Source: Ecdyonurus torrentis
Taxonomy: Eukaryota; Arthropoda; Insecta; Ephemeroptera; Heptageniidae
Reading direction: 5' to 3'
Assembly: GCA_949318235.1 (NCBI GenBank)
Contig: OX439133.1
Coordinates: forward strand, 15,371,905 to 15,435,904
Length of the DNA: 64,000 nt
Numbering within the stretch: the stretch's first letter is position 1; each line of letters starts with the position of its first letter. Both the position numbers and the translations under genes were made by a program. Of this stretch, positions 42,409 through 58,832 are shown piece by piece. A model generated the notes under the pieces. It was given only the letters and a program-made list of their open reading frames with translations. It was not told where the DNA came from and searched no databases.

Positions 42409-44169
42409 CTGAAAAATAAGAAGATAAAAATGTAAAACACGGTCGCAATGTTGAAAATAAAAATTAAGATTTAACCAAAGGAGAGATGCGAAAGGGTGAT
42501 CGGGTGATGGCCTTTAATTATAATGAAAACATGCACCCTCTGTCACCCACCTGCCACCTTGATTTATATTATTATACGGAATAATGGAATCATCCCTTCG
42601 AATAATTCTAACCTGGATCGAACCCTCCTAAAATAGTCCCTATCATATTAACATTATATGAAGCAAAGAAATTTAGAATAAAATTTCAAAAATTTCAAAA
42701 ACAAATTTGTTAAATAATTTCCGTGTATCGTGTATTATAATTATAAGTATAAGTTTTAGTATATAACTAGTATTAAATTTTCATGCTATGCGTTAACAAG
42801 ATTGATATTTTACATCGATAAAGATGTTTTTATGCCATTTCATATCATTATTGTATATATATTTTAATTTGAAAATATAGTGTAAATAACATATTATATA
42901 CGATATTTAAACAAGAAAAAAAAATCTCCCATAATTCTTCAAAATAGAAATTCTGAAATTTTCATTATTATTATTATTTTCATATATATAAATACACAAA
43001 GTTGGAGTGCTATTATTTTTACAAGTATGGTGACGTGAAACAACAATCTTAAACAAACTACAAAAACGGTATGAGGTCCAAACTGATTTCTTATCATTTT
43101 AAGTATGCCGCATGCGGGGCCCTTTTTAAGTAATTTTGGAGAATGTTAGTAATGCTGTTCGTAAACCCCTGTTTTCTGTTATACTAAAATCAACTATGGT
43201 TAATCAAATGAAATGCTTATGTTTTGGTGCAAGAAAACAGGGTTTACGAACAACACTAGTGTTTGTATAAGAATAAGATTTCTTTATTGACCCAGGCAGT
43301 TCATAGTAACATGTGTTACAACAAGCGTTGGTCTTGTCAAAAAAATATTTACAATAAATTATAATTAAATATATACAATTATATATTTCATATAAAATTA
43401 CATTCATAAGATGTAAAAAAAAAAAATAATACAAAAAGAATAATAATAAAATAAAAAAACATTAAAAAAAGCAAAATACATTATGTCAAGTGTAATGATT
43501 ATTAAATATTAAATGTAAACAAAATATTGAAACTTAAGAACTTGAACTGTATATAATATGTATATATGCAAAACTATACTTGCTGGATCGCGCGAGAGTA
43601 AATAAATAATTAAAATTTTATAATTGAATTTAAAAATAGAATTATTATATTAAAACTTACAAGTTTCAGTAATTGCGTTGGGTAGTTTAAGAAGTCCAAT
43701 ATCATTATTGAAATTAAGAGCATTGTAAGCATAATGTATTTTTATATTCGTCAACAAAGGTATATTGTAAGTTTGGGAGGCTGAATTTCTGAGGGTCGTA
43801 TTGAGACGTACTGTCACACTCAGCAATGCACTGAAATTATATTTAATTGTATTAATTATAAAATAAAAGACTGTTAATTATATATTTAATTTATATTTTA
43901 GCAATAGATCACATAAAACAACGTCTTATTATTATTATTATTAAACACAAAATGGGATCTCCAAAACTGATAAAAGTTTTTATCAGAATTTAAATATGAC
44001 CCCACAAGAGAGCGTGAAAATACTATATAGTATAAAGTATACCATTGCGTGACTATTCCTTTTTCTGACGTCAGAAACAAGCAAAAGTTAGCATAAAAAT
44101 GTTGTGTGGGTAACGGTTTGTTTGTTTAAATATTTACTTTTTTTTAAATATATTTCATTTATTTTCTTT

Positions 44170-44200
<31 letters not shown>

Positions 44201-44205
44201 GTATA

Positions 44206-44256
<51 letters not shown>

Positions 44257-44282
44257 AATTTAAAATATGTTTATATATATAT

Positions 44283-44331
<49 letters not shown>

Positions 44332-44457
44332 TTAAGTAATTTTATTCCTATAAGGTGTATGTGGATGACGTCCTATATTTAATGCTCTTAGAGGTCATAC
44401 TGGAGTAGTGAATAACATACATTGCTCATGCTCAGCATAGGACAAACTTCATTTAGG

Positions 44458-44491
<34 letters not shown>

Positions 44492-45302
44492 GAAATTGGT
44501 TAATTTTTGTCTCTCACATAATTGAGATACTAATTCAAAATTCAGCATCAATGCTCTCAAAAATATTGCACAGTGGTTTTAAATTTGCAAAATGATTTAT
44601 TTTCCTATGTCACCCATATATGTTATTGAGTTATCCAACATGACATCGACTTTAACATGAATGCATAATGCATAGACCCTTATATATTTTAATGATTAAT
44701 ATTATATTAATTTATATTATATCATTCACATACAGATAGTGAATAAATTACCCATGAATACAATGGCCAGCGGTTACAACCCATCGATCTGTAATCAGAG
44801 CTCCGCCACAATACGAGGTTCCCAACAATTTCTGAAATTATACATAATAAGCAAGGTTTATAATATAAACCTTGCATAATAAGGCTATTAATGCATTAAT
44901 TATTTTGTGGAAAAAATTAGCCCCTATAAACAATTTTATGGAGAAACGAGAGTTCCCAAAAATTTAGGCTATTGTTTTCATTCATGTTCAATATTCGAGG
45001 CCGTAAGTGAGCGCTAAATAACATTGACCAGTATAGAAAAATGACTCGTTTTGCCAGTTTAAAAATACTTCGCAATACTTTTAAGAGCATAATATTGATG
45101 CTGTTCACAGGTTGAATTAGTTTTTCAAGTATATGCAAGAAAAATAATAATAACAAAAAAATATAGCTAATTTTCCAAAGAAAGTATAGCCAAAAAACTA
45201 CATTTGTCCTATGCTAAGCAATGTTATTCATTGCTCCAGATGAAGAGCATAAGACAATGTCTTGACTGGGACTGGGATTGGAGTATAGCAAGCAATATGG
45301 CA

Positions 45303-45337
<35 letters not shown>

Positions 45338-48083
45338 AAATCAAAATGACGTTATGCGCACACAACAAAGAGTCTGAAAGGGTTGCCTACGTTCACATGC
45401 AGCTCTTTATTGTTGTCGTAGAATTAATAATTATGGACTTATTCACATGACGCGTAAATTTGACGCGCGTCAACGTGCGTCGACGCGCGTAACAAAGTTG
45501 GAACAATGTAAACAAATGGAGCCGTTCACATGGTTTTTGAAAATTACTTGTGAACGGCTCCATTTGTTTACATTGTTCCAGCTTTGCTACGCGCGTCGAC
45601 GCACGTTGACGCGCGTCATATTTACGCGTCATGTGAATAAAAATAGATTTTACTCTAAAAATGAGTGCATTATAATTTTGTTATACGAATAATAATTGAG
45701 ATAATCACTTTTAAGTTTTATTATATGATAAGCTAAAATAAAATGCATTTTAGTAAAGTATTAACAATAGTGCTATTTAACTTAAAGTTGCTTATAGAAA
45801 AGCTTAAAACCATGTTAAATTAGCTATATTTAATAACTTGCTAAAATGCATTATTTTAGCTACTAATAATTTTGTACTAATTGATCTAATCTTGCGCTTT
45901 GAGGCCATATCTTAGTTGAAAATAATTTTGACAAGTTAAGGAAAATTTAAAAAAATTATGTGCTTCATCTCTGGAAAAATGATTTATTTAAAAACATTCC
46001 TCTCTCTCTCTCTCTCTCTCTCGCTCTCTCTTTCTCTCTCTAAATATTAAAAAAAAAAATAAAACAAAAAATACTGGGCAAAGGTATAATTTATGCGTGC
46101 TCAGCATGGTGTGGGTGCACAATTTCGTACAAAACATGAAATACCATGCACCGTTTATCAACGTATAAAACGTGTATAAAGTATATTAAATAAAATAAAA
46201 TATGTACTGTGTAATATATATTTTTTTTACCGTAATAGTGATCGACGCCATATAAGGAAAAGTAGGATCACTTCCACCTGTAGTGTTTGAAGCTGTACCA
46301 CCACTAATTATACGTGATGTCCCGGGGGTGGCTGACACCTATAAATCAGGGGTTCGGACCCGGACCCGGAACCGGACCCGGGTCCGGCCAAAACCCTATA
46401 TTTTGGACGGGTTTTTCGGACCCGGGTCCGCGGACCCGAAAAAAAAATTAACGGGTCCGGACCCGGCTCCGCGGACCCGAGAAAAAAATTGACGGGTCCG
46501 GACCCGGCTCCGCGGACCTGAAAAAAAAATTGACGGGTCCGGACCCGGCTCCGCGGACCCGAACTTTTAAAAAAAAGGGTCCGAAAACCCGGACCCGACT
46601 TTGAAAAAAAATGACTAATGAAAAAATAAATGACATAATGTTGATCAGAACAAACACATTAAATAAAAAAATGACTTGTGTTGTAAATCAAAATTGTGAT
46701 TTTGACTATTAATATATTTTTATTACTATTGTTTGAAATATTATGTCTGACTAAAAGCTTGTGATATTAGCTATTATAGATTTGTGTGCATAGAATATGA
46801 CTGACAAGCTGTTTTTAAGCAGAAATGAATAACACTTTGAGCCCTTGTCAACTTACTTTTTTATCATTTAGAATACTAGACTGATTATTACCATACCTTA
46901 TTATCCATGAATTAGACACCATCACGTTGATTTTGTATTTATTTTCGTTTATTTTACTTTTTGCGGTTCTATCACGTATCTGACGTCACCCTGTACCGCC
47001 GCCAATCACAGTCACCGCTCTGGTCACGTGATAAATTTAAGCCCCTCCCTCAAGTTCTTTACCCCTATCAACGGCCCCATCGGTACATTGTGACGTCAGA
47101 TACGTGATATAACCGCAAAAAGTAAAATACATGAAAATAAATACAAAATCAACGTGTTGGTGTCTAATTCATGGATAATAAGGTATGGTAAGTATCAGTC
47201 TAGTTCTAAATGATAAAAAAGTAAGTTGACAAGGGCTTTAAGTGGAAACAAAAAATCAATAAAGCATATTATTATACTGAAAAAATATTTGTTATTCTAT
47301 CTAAAAAAAATTGTGCATTCTTTTTTAGATTCACAATCTCAAATTATTTTTAAATTTAATTTTACAAATTTATATAATAACCTCGGACCCGGACCCGGAC
47401 CCGGACCCGGACCCATATGAAGATTTTGATCGGGTCCGGAGCCGGGTCCCGGACCCGAAAAAAAAATTGACGGGTCCGGACCCGGCTCCGCGGACCCGAA
47501 AAAAAATTTAAAGGGTCCGGACCCGGCTCCGCGGACCCGACAATTTTTTTTCAGGTCCCGGACCCGGGTCCGCGGACCCGATAATTTTTGTGACGGGTCC
47601 GAACCCCTGCTATAAATAGAAAACAAAACATAAAATATATTTTATATAAAAATTAGGTCCTTATATTCTATATCGTATTATAAATTATGTGCCATACTTT
47701 TAAGTTTTTTTATTTTTTGTATAATGTAATAAAAATATAATATTAATACAAGAAAATAAAAATAAGATCTTGCATGATTATTATGTCCCCTATAATATCC
47801 TATTCTAGCCACCATGATGTCATATGAGCACATTTTTCCTGAAAGATCTTGCTTGAAAACAAACAAACAAGCAAACATTGTAGCAATAAAATAATATAAT
47901 ATACTAAAAAAGAGGGGAAAATGAGGTGCCTCTGATTAAAGGGTTACCTTGATAGGGTAGATCAAGTAGAGTAGGCTGAACCTACTCTCATTGGAAATGG
48001 AAAGATAAGCTAAGTTAAGCTAAAAGGTTTATTACCATTAAAACAGGAGCGCAACAAAGAAGTAAAATGCTTGCCGAAATCAT
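42310..48083 (-). CDS. Trypsin-like serine protease, 5 exons found, Ser exon missing
   Basis: Exons on the minus strand: 48083-48036 (signal peptide), 46338-46231, 44831-44752, 43830-43661, 42408-42310, all in matching phase. The mature chain starts after TSR at IISGG (zymogen cleavage site). CGGALITDRWVVTAGHC holds the catalytic His and disulfide; NFNNDIGLLKL holds the catalytic Asp; FLFAGWGTN is the GWG motif. This is an S1-family secreted protease or protease homolog. I found no GDSGGP-like exon between 42.3 kb and the promoter relic at 40.1 kb, nor a convincing one further on, so the C-terminal third is lost, degenerate or far away. A hAT element (46,347-47,609) sits 8 bp from the exon-2 acceptor. 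The locus may be a recently disabled gene. Family is sure; functionality is not. Confidence 0.82.
42480..42660. other. GC-richer intronic patch of unknown nature
   Basis: Contains AAGGGTGATCGGGTGATGG and, on the minus strand, GGTTCGATCC, which looks like a Pol III B-box; I see no A-box partner and no SINE body. Lies in protease intron 4. Confidence 0.3.
43130..43262. repeat. Small foldback, GTTCGTAAACCC arms
   Basis: GCTGTTCGTAAACCCCTGTT and AACAGGGTTTACGAACAACA form short arms around a 75-bp centre. A single arm recurs at about 49,213-49,240. Confidence 0.6.
43661..43830 (-). CDS. Serine protease exon 4 (catalytic Asp)
   Basis: 170 bp, acceptor AATTTCAG, donor GTAAGT. It encodes ALLSVTVRLNTTLRN...NALNFNNDIGLLKLPNAITET; the D of NNDIGLLKL is the triad Asp. 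Confidence 0.86.
43905..44112. repeat. Dispersed repeat, copy 1 (second at 53.6 kb)
   Basis: ACAAAATGGGATCTCCAAAA, CCCCACAAGAGAGCGTGAAAA and AAAAATGTTGTGTGGGT recur in the same order and orientation at 53,645-53,812. Unclassified, no ORF. Confidence 0.65.
44171..44320. repeat. (TA)n-rich microsatellite
   Basis: TA with TG/CA interruptions within protease intron 3. Confidence 0.9.
44348..44684 (+). mobile_element. TATAGGG MITE family, copy 4
   Basis: Starts TATAAGGTGTATGTGGATGA and ends ...ATGAATGCATAATGCATAGACCC. A 29-T run at 44,461 interrupts it. Lies 68 bp from protease exon 3, on its downstream side. Confidence 0.75.
44752..44831 (-). CDS. Serine protease exon 3 (catalytic His)
   Basis: 80 bp, acceptor TTTCAG, encoding KLLGTSYCGGALITDRW then VVTAGHCIH, donor GTAATT. 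TAGHC is the classic S1 His motif. Confidence 0.88.
44964..45370 (-). mobile_element. TATAGGG MITE family, copy 5, interrupted
   Basis: Opposite orientation to copy 4, just upstream of exon 3. Near its end it is interrupted at 45,248-45,333 by a SINE-like fragment (CTTGACTGGGACTGGGATTG) with a poly(A) run, then resumes with ATGACGTTATGCGCACACA. Confidence 0.65.
45439..45641. mobile_element. CpG-rich perfect-type palindromic MITE
   Basis: About 203 bp. Arms of roughly 93 bp (TTATTCACATGACGCGTAAA..., TGACGCGCGTCAACGTGCGT, CGACGCGCGTA..., AATGGAGCCGTTCACA) are mirrored around a 16-bp centre with only a few mismatches. It contains about 20 CpG in an AT-rich region. A half copy is at 37,618. Confidence 0.8.
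46231..46338 (-). CDS. Serine protease exon 2 (activation site)
   Basis: 36 codons, VSATPGTSR-IISGGTASN through FPYMASITIT, donor GTAAAA. Its acceptor AG (46,340-46,339) is part of the target duplication of the hAT element immediately upstream. Confidence 0.82.
46347..47609. mobile_element. hAT element with GGACCCG word arrays and 8-bp TSD
   Basis: Ends CAGGGGTTCGGACCC... and ...GGGTCCGAACCCCTG are flanked by CTATAAAT (46,339-46,346 and 47,610-47,617). The terminal 250-270 bp are dense arrays of CGGACCCG/CGGGTCCG separated by poly(A/T); the middle is plain AT-rich. It is inserted at the 3' end of protease intron 1. ORFs rich in G, P and R here are word-array artefacts. Confidence 0.88.
48036..48083 (-). 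CDS. Serine protease exon 1 (signal peptide)
   Basis: 16 codons, MISASILLLCCAPVLM, followed by GTAATA in phase 0. With exon 2 (VSATPGTSR) it forms a signal peptide with likely cleavage after VSA. Confidence 0.75.
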
Positions 48084-48117
48084 CTTGTCGAATATTTAAT
48101 TTGTTGAATTTTTCACT

Positions 48118-48129
48118 CCCTTTTATATA
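48118..48129 (-). promoter_or_regulatory. TATA box of the serine protease
   Basis: TATATAAAAGGG on the minus strand, about 35-45 bp upstream of the start codon, implying a very short 5' UTR. Confidence 0.6.
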
Positions 48130-48299
48130 GAAAATCTCGGGTGGGAAAATTTGAGTCCATTTCCGATTTTTTTTTTCTCTGACATAAAATATGTTAACGT
48201 TTGAATTTATTTTATTTTTTGGCCTTGGTTGTATTATATCATTTTTGACAATCTTTTGACATTTTTTTTTTCGCATATACGTTTAGTTATACTCTCATT

Positions 48300-49668
48300 C
48301 AGTGGCGGTCCTACAGGGGGGATTGAGGGGCGGATATCCCCGGGCCCACTAGGTTTGGGGGGCCCGGGACGAGGCCTACATATAAAAAATTCAAATAAGC
48401 TAAAAAAAAAAAAAAAAAAAAAAGGAACTTAAGGGACGGGAAGAAGAGAGAGAGAGAGAGAGAAGTTTATGAACCAATTTAATGATTTTCATTAATAAAA
48501 TTATCCCTAGCAAACAAATTATCCAAAAAAAATTATAATATGTTAAAAAAACAACACTAAAGCATATAAATCTACGCAGTTAAAATACAATATCTCTTAA
48601 TTTACTAGTAATAATACTTCAGTATTTTCTTATATATTTAAAAAAGAGCCTCCCTGGTTTAAAAAGGTAAAATAAACTATACTTACTAGAACTAGAATTA
48701 TAATGAAGACTTGAAAAATTTCAGGGTGTTATTTTATTGCATTTTTATTCTAAAAGAGGGCAATGTCCTAAGTCGATAGATATGGACATTTCTAAGTTTT
48801 GAGCTTATTGAGTATTTAATTAATTTTCAAATTTCTTAAACTGACGTTACGGTAACTTTTCCTATGCCCGCATGCAAAGAGGTATTGCGTGTCGACATTT
48901 TTGGATTTTATTATTATTATTTTTTAATAGAAATGCTTAATGAACTTAAAATTTACAATTTTGTAAATACATCGATTCAGGACAATGTCTTCTTTTAGAA
49001 TTTGAAATAAAATTTTACCCTGAAGACTTTTTCAGTCTTCCTCATTGGCCTGGCGTAGGTAAAAAATTGTTAAATGATAAATAACAGCTCGATCTTCCTA
49101 AATTTTCAACATTTGTATTCGTCAAATTGACCCTATCCTCTGCTCCTTAAATGATGATGACGATCAACTTTGGCTATTCAAATAGAATATGTGCATTTTT
49201 TTTTGTTTTGCAAGAGACCAGGGTTTACGAACAACACTTTTGTTTGGGATATTTGAAAATAATTCTAACAGGAAAAAAAAAAAAAAAAACTCAACTAAAA
49301 TTGAGCTTTTTGAGAATATGAAGGAAACATTTTTTGCATGCGCTTAATCGTGCATAAATTTGCAAAGTAATGAAAAATAATTTATTTTTCTTTATGAATT
49401 TTTGTACACTTTTTTTATTTTTATTTTTTTTTCAATATTTCATTCTAAATTAAAGTTAATTGTTTTTAAAAAATAATGATAAAAATAAAATCATAATTTG
49501 TTTTTCTTTTTTGACAAGTACTGAATTTATACACGGAATTGCCTTTAAATAGTCACGTGGTAAAAAAAAAAATCGCGCCTGCGGCGGGCTATTGGCGCTT
49601 CGCGCATCTATTGAGGGGGCCCTGTCAGATTTCTGTCCCCGGGCCCAAAATTCGTAGGACCGCCACTG
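48300..49668. mobile_element. hAT element, CAGTGGCGGTCC termini, 8-bp TSD
   Basis: CAGTGGCGGTCCTAC... and ...GTAGGACCGCCACTG flanked by perfect CTCTCATT (48,292-48,299 and 49,669-49,676). GC-rich ends with CCCCGGGCCC; block AATCGCGCCTGCGGCGGGCT at 49,571-49,590. No transposase. It begins about 170 bp upstream of the protease TATA box. Confidence 0.88.
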
Positions 49669-49863
49669 CTCTCATTGTTCTTGTTTCAATAATATAGTTA
49701 ACGGAAAAAAATACAATAAAATTTTAAAACAAACAAAAAAAAATAAAAATTATAATAAGATTTTAAGGTATTTTTTCACTACAGTGTTGCTATATAATAT
49801 ATTTCACATTATAATATACTGATTACTGACTATATTTTGTGGACATTTTTTTTTACAATTTTT

Positions 49864-49876
49864 ACTCTCTCTCTCT

Positions 49877-49910
<34 letters not shown>
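49864..49910. repeat. (CT)n microsatellite
   Basis: About 47 bp of CT with one CCCC interruption. Similar (CT)n lies at 45,999-46,040. Sequence from 49,677 to 50,320 holds no recognisable gene. Confidence 0.9.
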
Positions 49911-49914
<4 letters not shown>

Positions 49915-50324
49915 TCTTTTAAGATTTTTAGATCGGTTCGTATACTATAAACTACATACAACTCTTTTTTTTTATTTTTTTTATTTTAAACACACAATTT
50001 TTACAAAATCCAACCAAGGCATAGCCTTATCGGTTGGTTCAAGTACCTACACAATGCATTAAATAATTACATTACTACTATATAGTCATGAAAATTATTA
50101 TATTTCAAGTGTAAATAAAAATAATTGATAAAAAAAAAGACATAAGTATTTTCTTATTTTGAAAAATTTAATTTGTAATGGAAAAAATAAAATTGAATAT
50201 TAAATTATAATTTATTAAAGAAAATGTTTTTTATATTTACTTTCATTTCATTTTTAAAATCTTTTAACTCTAATGGAATTTGATTCCACGCAATTTTGGC
50301 AATAAGATTTTTTTTGTTCTTTGA

Positions 50325-51235
50325 GCCGGCTTTGAAAATTTTCCTTTGTTAAGAACATCTGATCATGACGTCATTACCTGCTTACTACGTTTATAGGATA
50401 GGTATGGGTCGATCATTGTTATTTCATCGTTTAGACCTTTAGACCTGATAAGAATGAACGAATCTTCAAAAAAAAAAAAAAAAAAAAAAAAAATCCATGC
50501 TCAAGATGCGGCTCACTTTTATCGGCTCAAAAAGCAAGATCTAAGAAACTAATTTTTTTTTTTGATCTGCCAATCATTGTAAATGAGCCTCACTATACTA
50601 TAGGGTGTATGCGGATGGATGACGTTATATTTATTGCGCTTGGAGGCCATATTGGAGTAGTGCATAACATTGCTCAGCATAGGACAAACTTCATTTAAGT
50701 CCATTTCTTTGGGAAATCGGTTAATTTTTTGTTATTTGTTATTTTTCTCACCTACTTGAGGTACTAATTCAACATATTTAAAGCATCAATGCTGCCCAAA
50801 AATATTGCATAGTGTTTTTAAACTGGCAAAATGATTTTATTTCCTATGCCACCCATGTTATCGAGTTATCCAACATGGCGTCGACTTTAACATGAATGCA
50901 TAGACCCTATATACTTTAAAGAACAAACTCATATATGTCTAACAAAGAAAAAAATGTTAGCTTGTTCTGTAAAGTATAGTGAATCTCTCATTTACAGTGA
51001 TTGGCTGACCAAAAAAATAAGACACATTCATTGGTTGATCTTGTTTTTTGAGCCGATAAAAGTGAGTCGCATTGAGAATGGAACTTTTTTTTTTTTAAAG
51101 AAATTTCGTTTATTCTTATCAAGTTCTAAACGAAGAAATAACAATGATCAACCATATAAACGTAGTAAACAGGTAATGTCGACGTCGCATGGTCAGGATG
51201 TTTCTAACAAAGGGAAATTTTCGAAGCTGCTCAAG
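50325..51235. mobile_element. Foldback element with a MITE at its centre
   Basis: The outer arms 50,325-50,598 and 50,955-51,235 are inverted copies: AGCCGGCTTTGAAAATTTTCC against GGGAAATTTTCGAAGCTGCT, TACGTTTATAGGAT against ATATAAACGTAGTA, GTGAGCCGCAT-type blocks. The centre is TATAGGG MITE copy 6. Arms about 275 bp. Confidence 0.65.
50599..50912 (+). mobile_element. TATAGGG MITE family, copy 6
   Basis: TATAGGGTGTATGCGGATGG to ...CATGAATGCATAGACCCTATA. One of the best preserved copies and the clearest for the TIR TATAGGGT(G/C)TATGC. Confidence 0.8.
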
Positions 51236-51347
51236 AGTTGTGTGTATATAGTTTATATAGAACTATAGATGTTGAGTTTTCAAGATTAATAAACAATTTA
51301 CATTTTCCAAAAAAATCTTGTTAAAAAAAAAAGAGTTACATTTATAT

Positions 51348-51662
51348 AAAAGTTGACACCATTATGTGAGCACTAAATAACATATAGGAAGTTATGGGAA
51401 AATTACACACATTTTGCCAGTTTAAAAATACTTAGCAATATTTTTGTGAGCATTTGATGCTATATTGCCCATATATAGAGTAAAATTATGTTTTGAAGTA
51501 TGTGAGAAATATAATAATAATAAATTAATTAATTTTCTAAAGGTAATAGCCCAAAAACTACGTTTGTTCTTTTTATGCTGAATAATATATGTTATTCGTT
51601 GCACCATTGCAGTATGGCGATGAAGCTCAATAAGTATCTAGGTCATGCAAATTACACCCTAT
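51348..51662 (-). mobile_element. TATAGGG MITE family, copy 7
   Basis: Reverse orientation, ACACATTTTGCCAGTTTAAA block, ending ...ACACCCTAT. About 315 bp. Confidence 0.7.
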
Positions 51663-51711
51663 TTACTCCTAAAAATGAAGTACAGTAGTAGTCATAAAAT
51701 AAAACAATTTT

Positions 51712-51902
51712 TATAGGGTGGATTTGTCATGTTAATAAAGTCAACACCATAAGTGAGTACTAAATAACATGGACCGATATAGGAAAATAGCTCATTTTGC
51801 CGTGAGTTTAAAAATACTTATATAGCAATTTTTGTGAGAGGATTAATGCTATTAAAAAGTTGAATTAAGTTTTCAAGTAAAGCGAGAAAAATAATAATAT
51901 TA

Positions 51903-51937
<35 letters not shown>

Positions 51938-52052
51938 ATTCTCCAAAGAAAATAGCCAAAAATTACGATTGTCCTTTGCTGAGCAATATTATTCATTGCT
52001 CAAGAAGAGCATCGAAAGGCATTCAGAATGGCGTCATGCGCACACACCCTAT
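51712..52052 (-). mobile_element. TATAGGG MITE family, copy 8
   Basis: TATAGGGTGG... to ...GGCGTCATGCGCACACACCCTATA, with a 30-A run at 51,907. It follows copy 7 by only 50 bp, in the same orientation. Confidence 0.75.
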
Positions 52053-52668
52053 ACTAATACATTTTTTTACGCATTTAGATATTTATGAGAGAGAAATATA
52101 ATATAACATTTGTGTAAAATTCCTTTTTTTTTTTTTTTTTTTTTCCTACTCTATTTTTTCTATATAATTTGGTCGTCAAATCTTTCTTGCTTTTTATAAT
52201 TATTATTTTAATATTTTTACAATAATTAATATACTGTGACAACAGTGTATTTAGAAATTACCTTAATTTAAAATTATATGATAAAATATATTTCCATTGC
52301 CATCGGAAACTTACTGTCATTTAATTATATGTTAATATATATGCATTACCATAAAATTACTATAAAACCCTTATCTGTCTTGTTATACTGTGACTTCCTT
52401 ATTTAAAAAAAAAAAAAAATAAAAATAATGTATCCGTTCAATTTCATTTATAATACTGTGACTGTGTTCAGTTTTTTTCCGGTCATCATTTTTTAATGTC
52501 ATGTAAATGTCAGTATGTTACTTGTCAAGTAAAAATTTGTTTTGCTGTCTTATGGGTTCGATACCCAAAATTTCTGTAACATTACTATATTTTAGCCTAC
52601 CCTCCTTCAGGCTTTTGTTTTAATTTTTGGTATTTCTTCGAAAAAAAAATTTTGTACTTTTCTTTATA

Positions 52669-52719
<51 letters not shown>

Positions 52720-53619
52720 GTTTTTGAGCAAAAAGTATTGTTAATATTGTTATCGTAAATACTATAATCGAACCCAAGACTGAAAAGTTGTATGGATAAA
52801 CAAATGATTTTATTCATTACGTACCATATAAGAAATAAGAATATAATAATATATTGTTGATGAATAAATACAATAAATGGCAATAATGGTTTACTATACA
52901 CGTATATTATAGAAGGGGAAAGTAATATAGCGTTATTTGATATTTAATAATTTTCCATATTAATTTTATTTTTGGGACAACTTTAATTAATTTAAAATAA
53001 TTTTAGGAAAAAAAAAAAGTAACAATACTTCAAATGAGCTTTCATCTTCTTTAGAGGCCCCAATAATTAACAAAGTCTGGAAAAACAACTCATGAATTAA
53101 AATATGTGTATTATAATAATAAAAAAGAAAGAAAGACAATTTTGAACTAGATTTTTCATTAAAATTTATTTCTTATAATGTTTCATAAATTTTTGGTACT
53201 TTTTAAAGCATTTTTGTTAAAGAAAGGTGTAGTGAGAAGATAATAAAACAATCTCGATATTTTTATAATATATTTATTATTTAATAACTATACATTTTGT
53301 TGAATTAAAAAATATACAATTAAAAAAATTTAAAGTTGCTATACACTATAAGCTGTAAAAAAAAAAAAAAAAAAAAAAAATAGAAGCTATTTGCTGTGGA
53401 AAATTTAAAAAAAAATTGAACAAAAAATGTTATATATTTTTTTTATATATAATAATAATAAACACTTCATCTTTTCATGCAAAATAATATAAAAAAGTAA
53501 ATTAACAATTAAAATAAAATAATATTACTATAATAATTAACTAAAATAGTATAACAATAATTTTATTTACATTTTTTTATAACTATAATGTGTTTGTTTC
53601 TTAAAGCCATAGACCACTT
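52053..53619. other. Intergenic AT-rich stretch, nothing recognised
   Basis: Poly(A) and poly(T) runs (52,124-52,144; 52,676-52,713; 53,359-53,380) and short chance ORFs. I see no gene or bounded element before the repeat copy at 53,620. Confidence 0.5.
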
Positions 53620-53812
53620 AAAACCACATCTGCTTTTTAATGAATAAACACGAAATGGGATCTTCAAAACTAATTATAATTTTTACTAGAATGTTAATAT
53701 AGCCCCACGAGAGAGTGTGAAAAAACTATAAAGTATGCGATTTGGGTGAAAAATCATGTTTATGATGTCAGAAACATGCAAAAATTAGTATGAAAATGTT
53801 GTGTGGGTTGCA
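53620..53812. repeat. Dispersed repeat, copy 2
   Basis: CACGAAATGGGATCTTCAAA, CCCCACGAGAGAGTGTGAAAA and AAAATGTTGTGTGGGTTGC match the copy at 43,905-44,112. Confidence 0.65.
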
Positions 53813-53976
53813 TAATTTGAATTTTCTGATCACTGCTACGGGGCTCTACTGTTGGGTTTTGAGACAAACTAAAGTATTTATGGAAATCCCATCAAGTGTT
53901 TTGTGATGCTTATGTTTTTCTCTGGTCTGTTATTCCTTTAAACATAAATGTACAATACAGCTATAGATTATTATTA

Positions 53977-58832
<4,856 letters not shown>

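Noticed and set aside
42600..42660. tRNA or SINE on the minus strand (GGTTCGATCC)
   Set aside because: No A-box at the right distance and no SINE body or tail.
46283..47626. Gly/Pro/Arg-rich ORFs
   Set aside because: Artefacts of GGACCCG word arrays inside a hAT element; no start or splice context, different frames on both strands.
52620..52901. 93-residue minus-strand ORF
   Set aside because: Runs through a 38-A tract; hydrophobic by base composition only, no splice or domain support.
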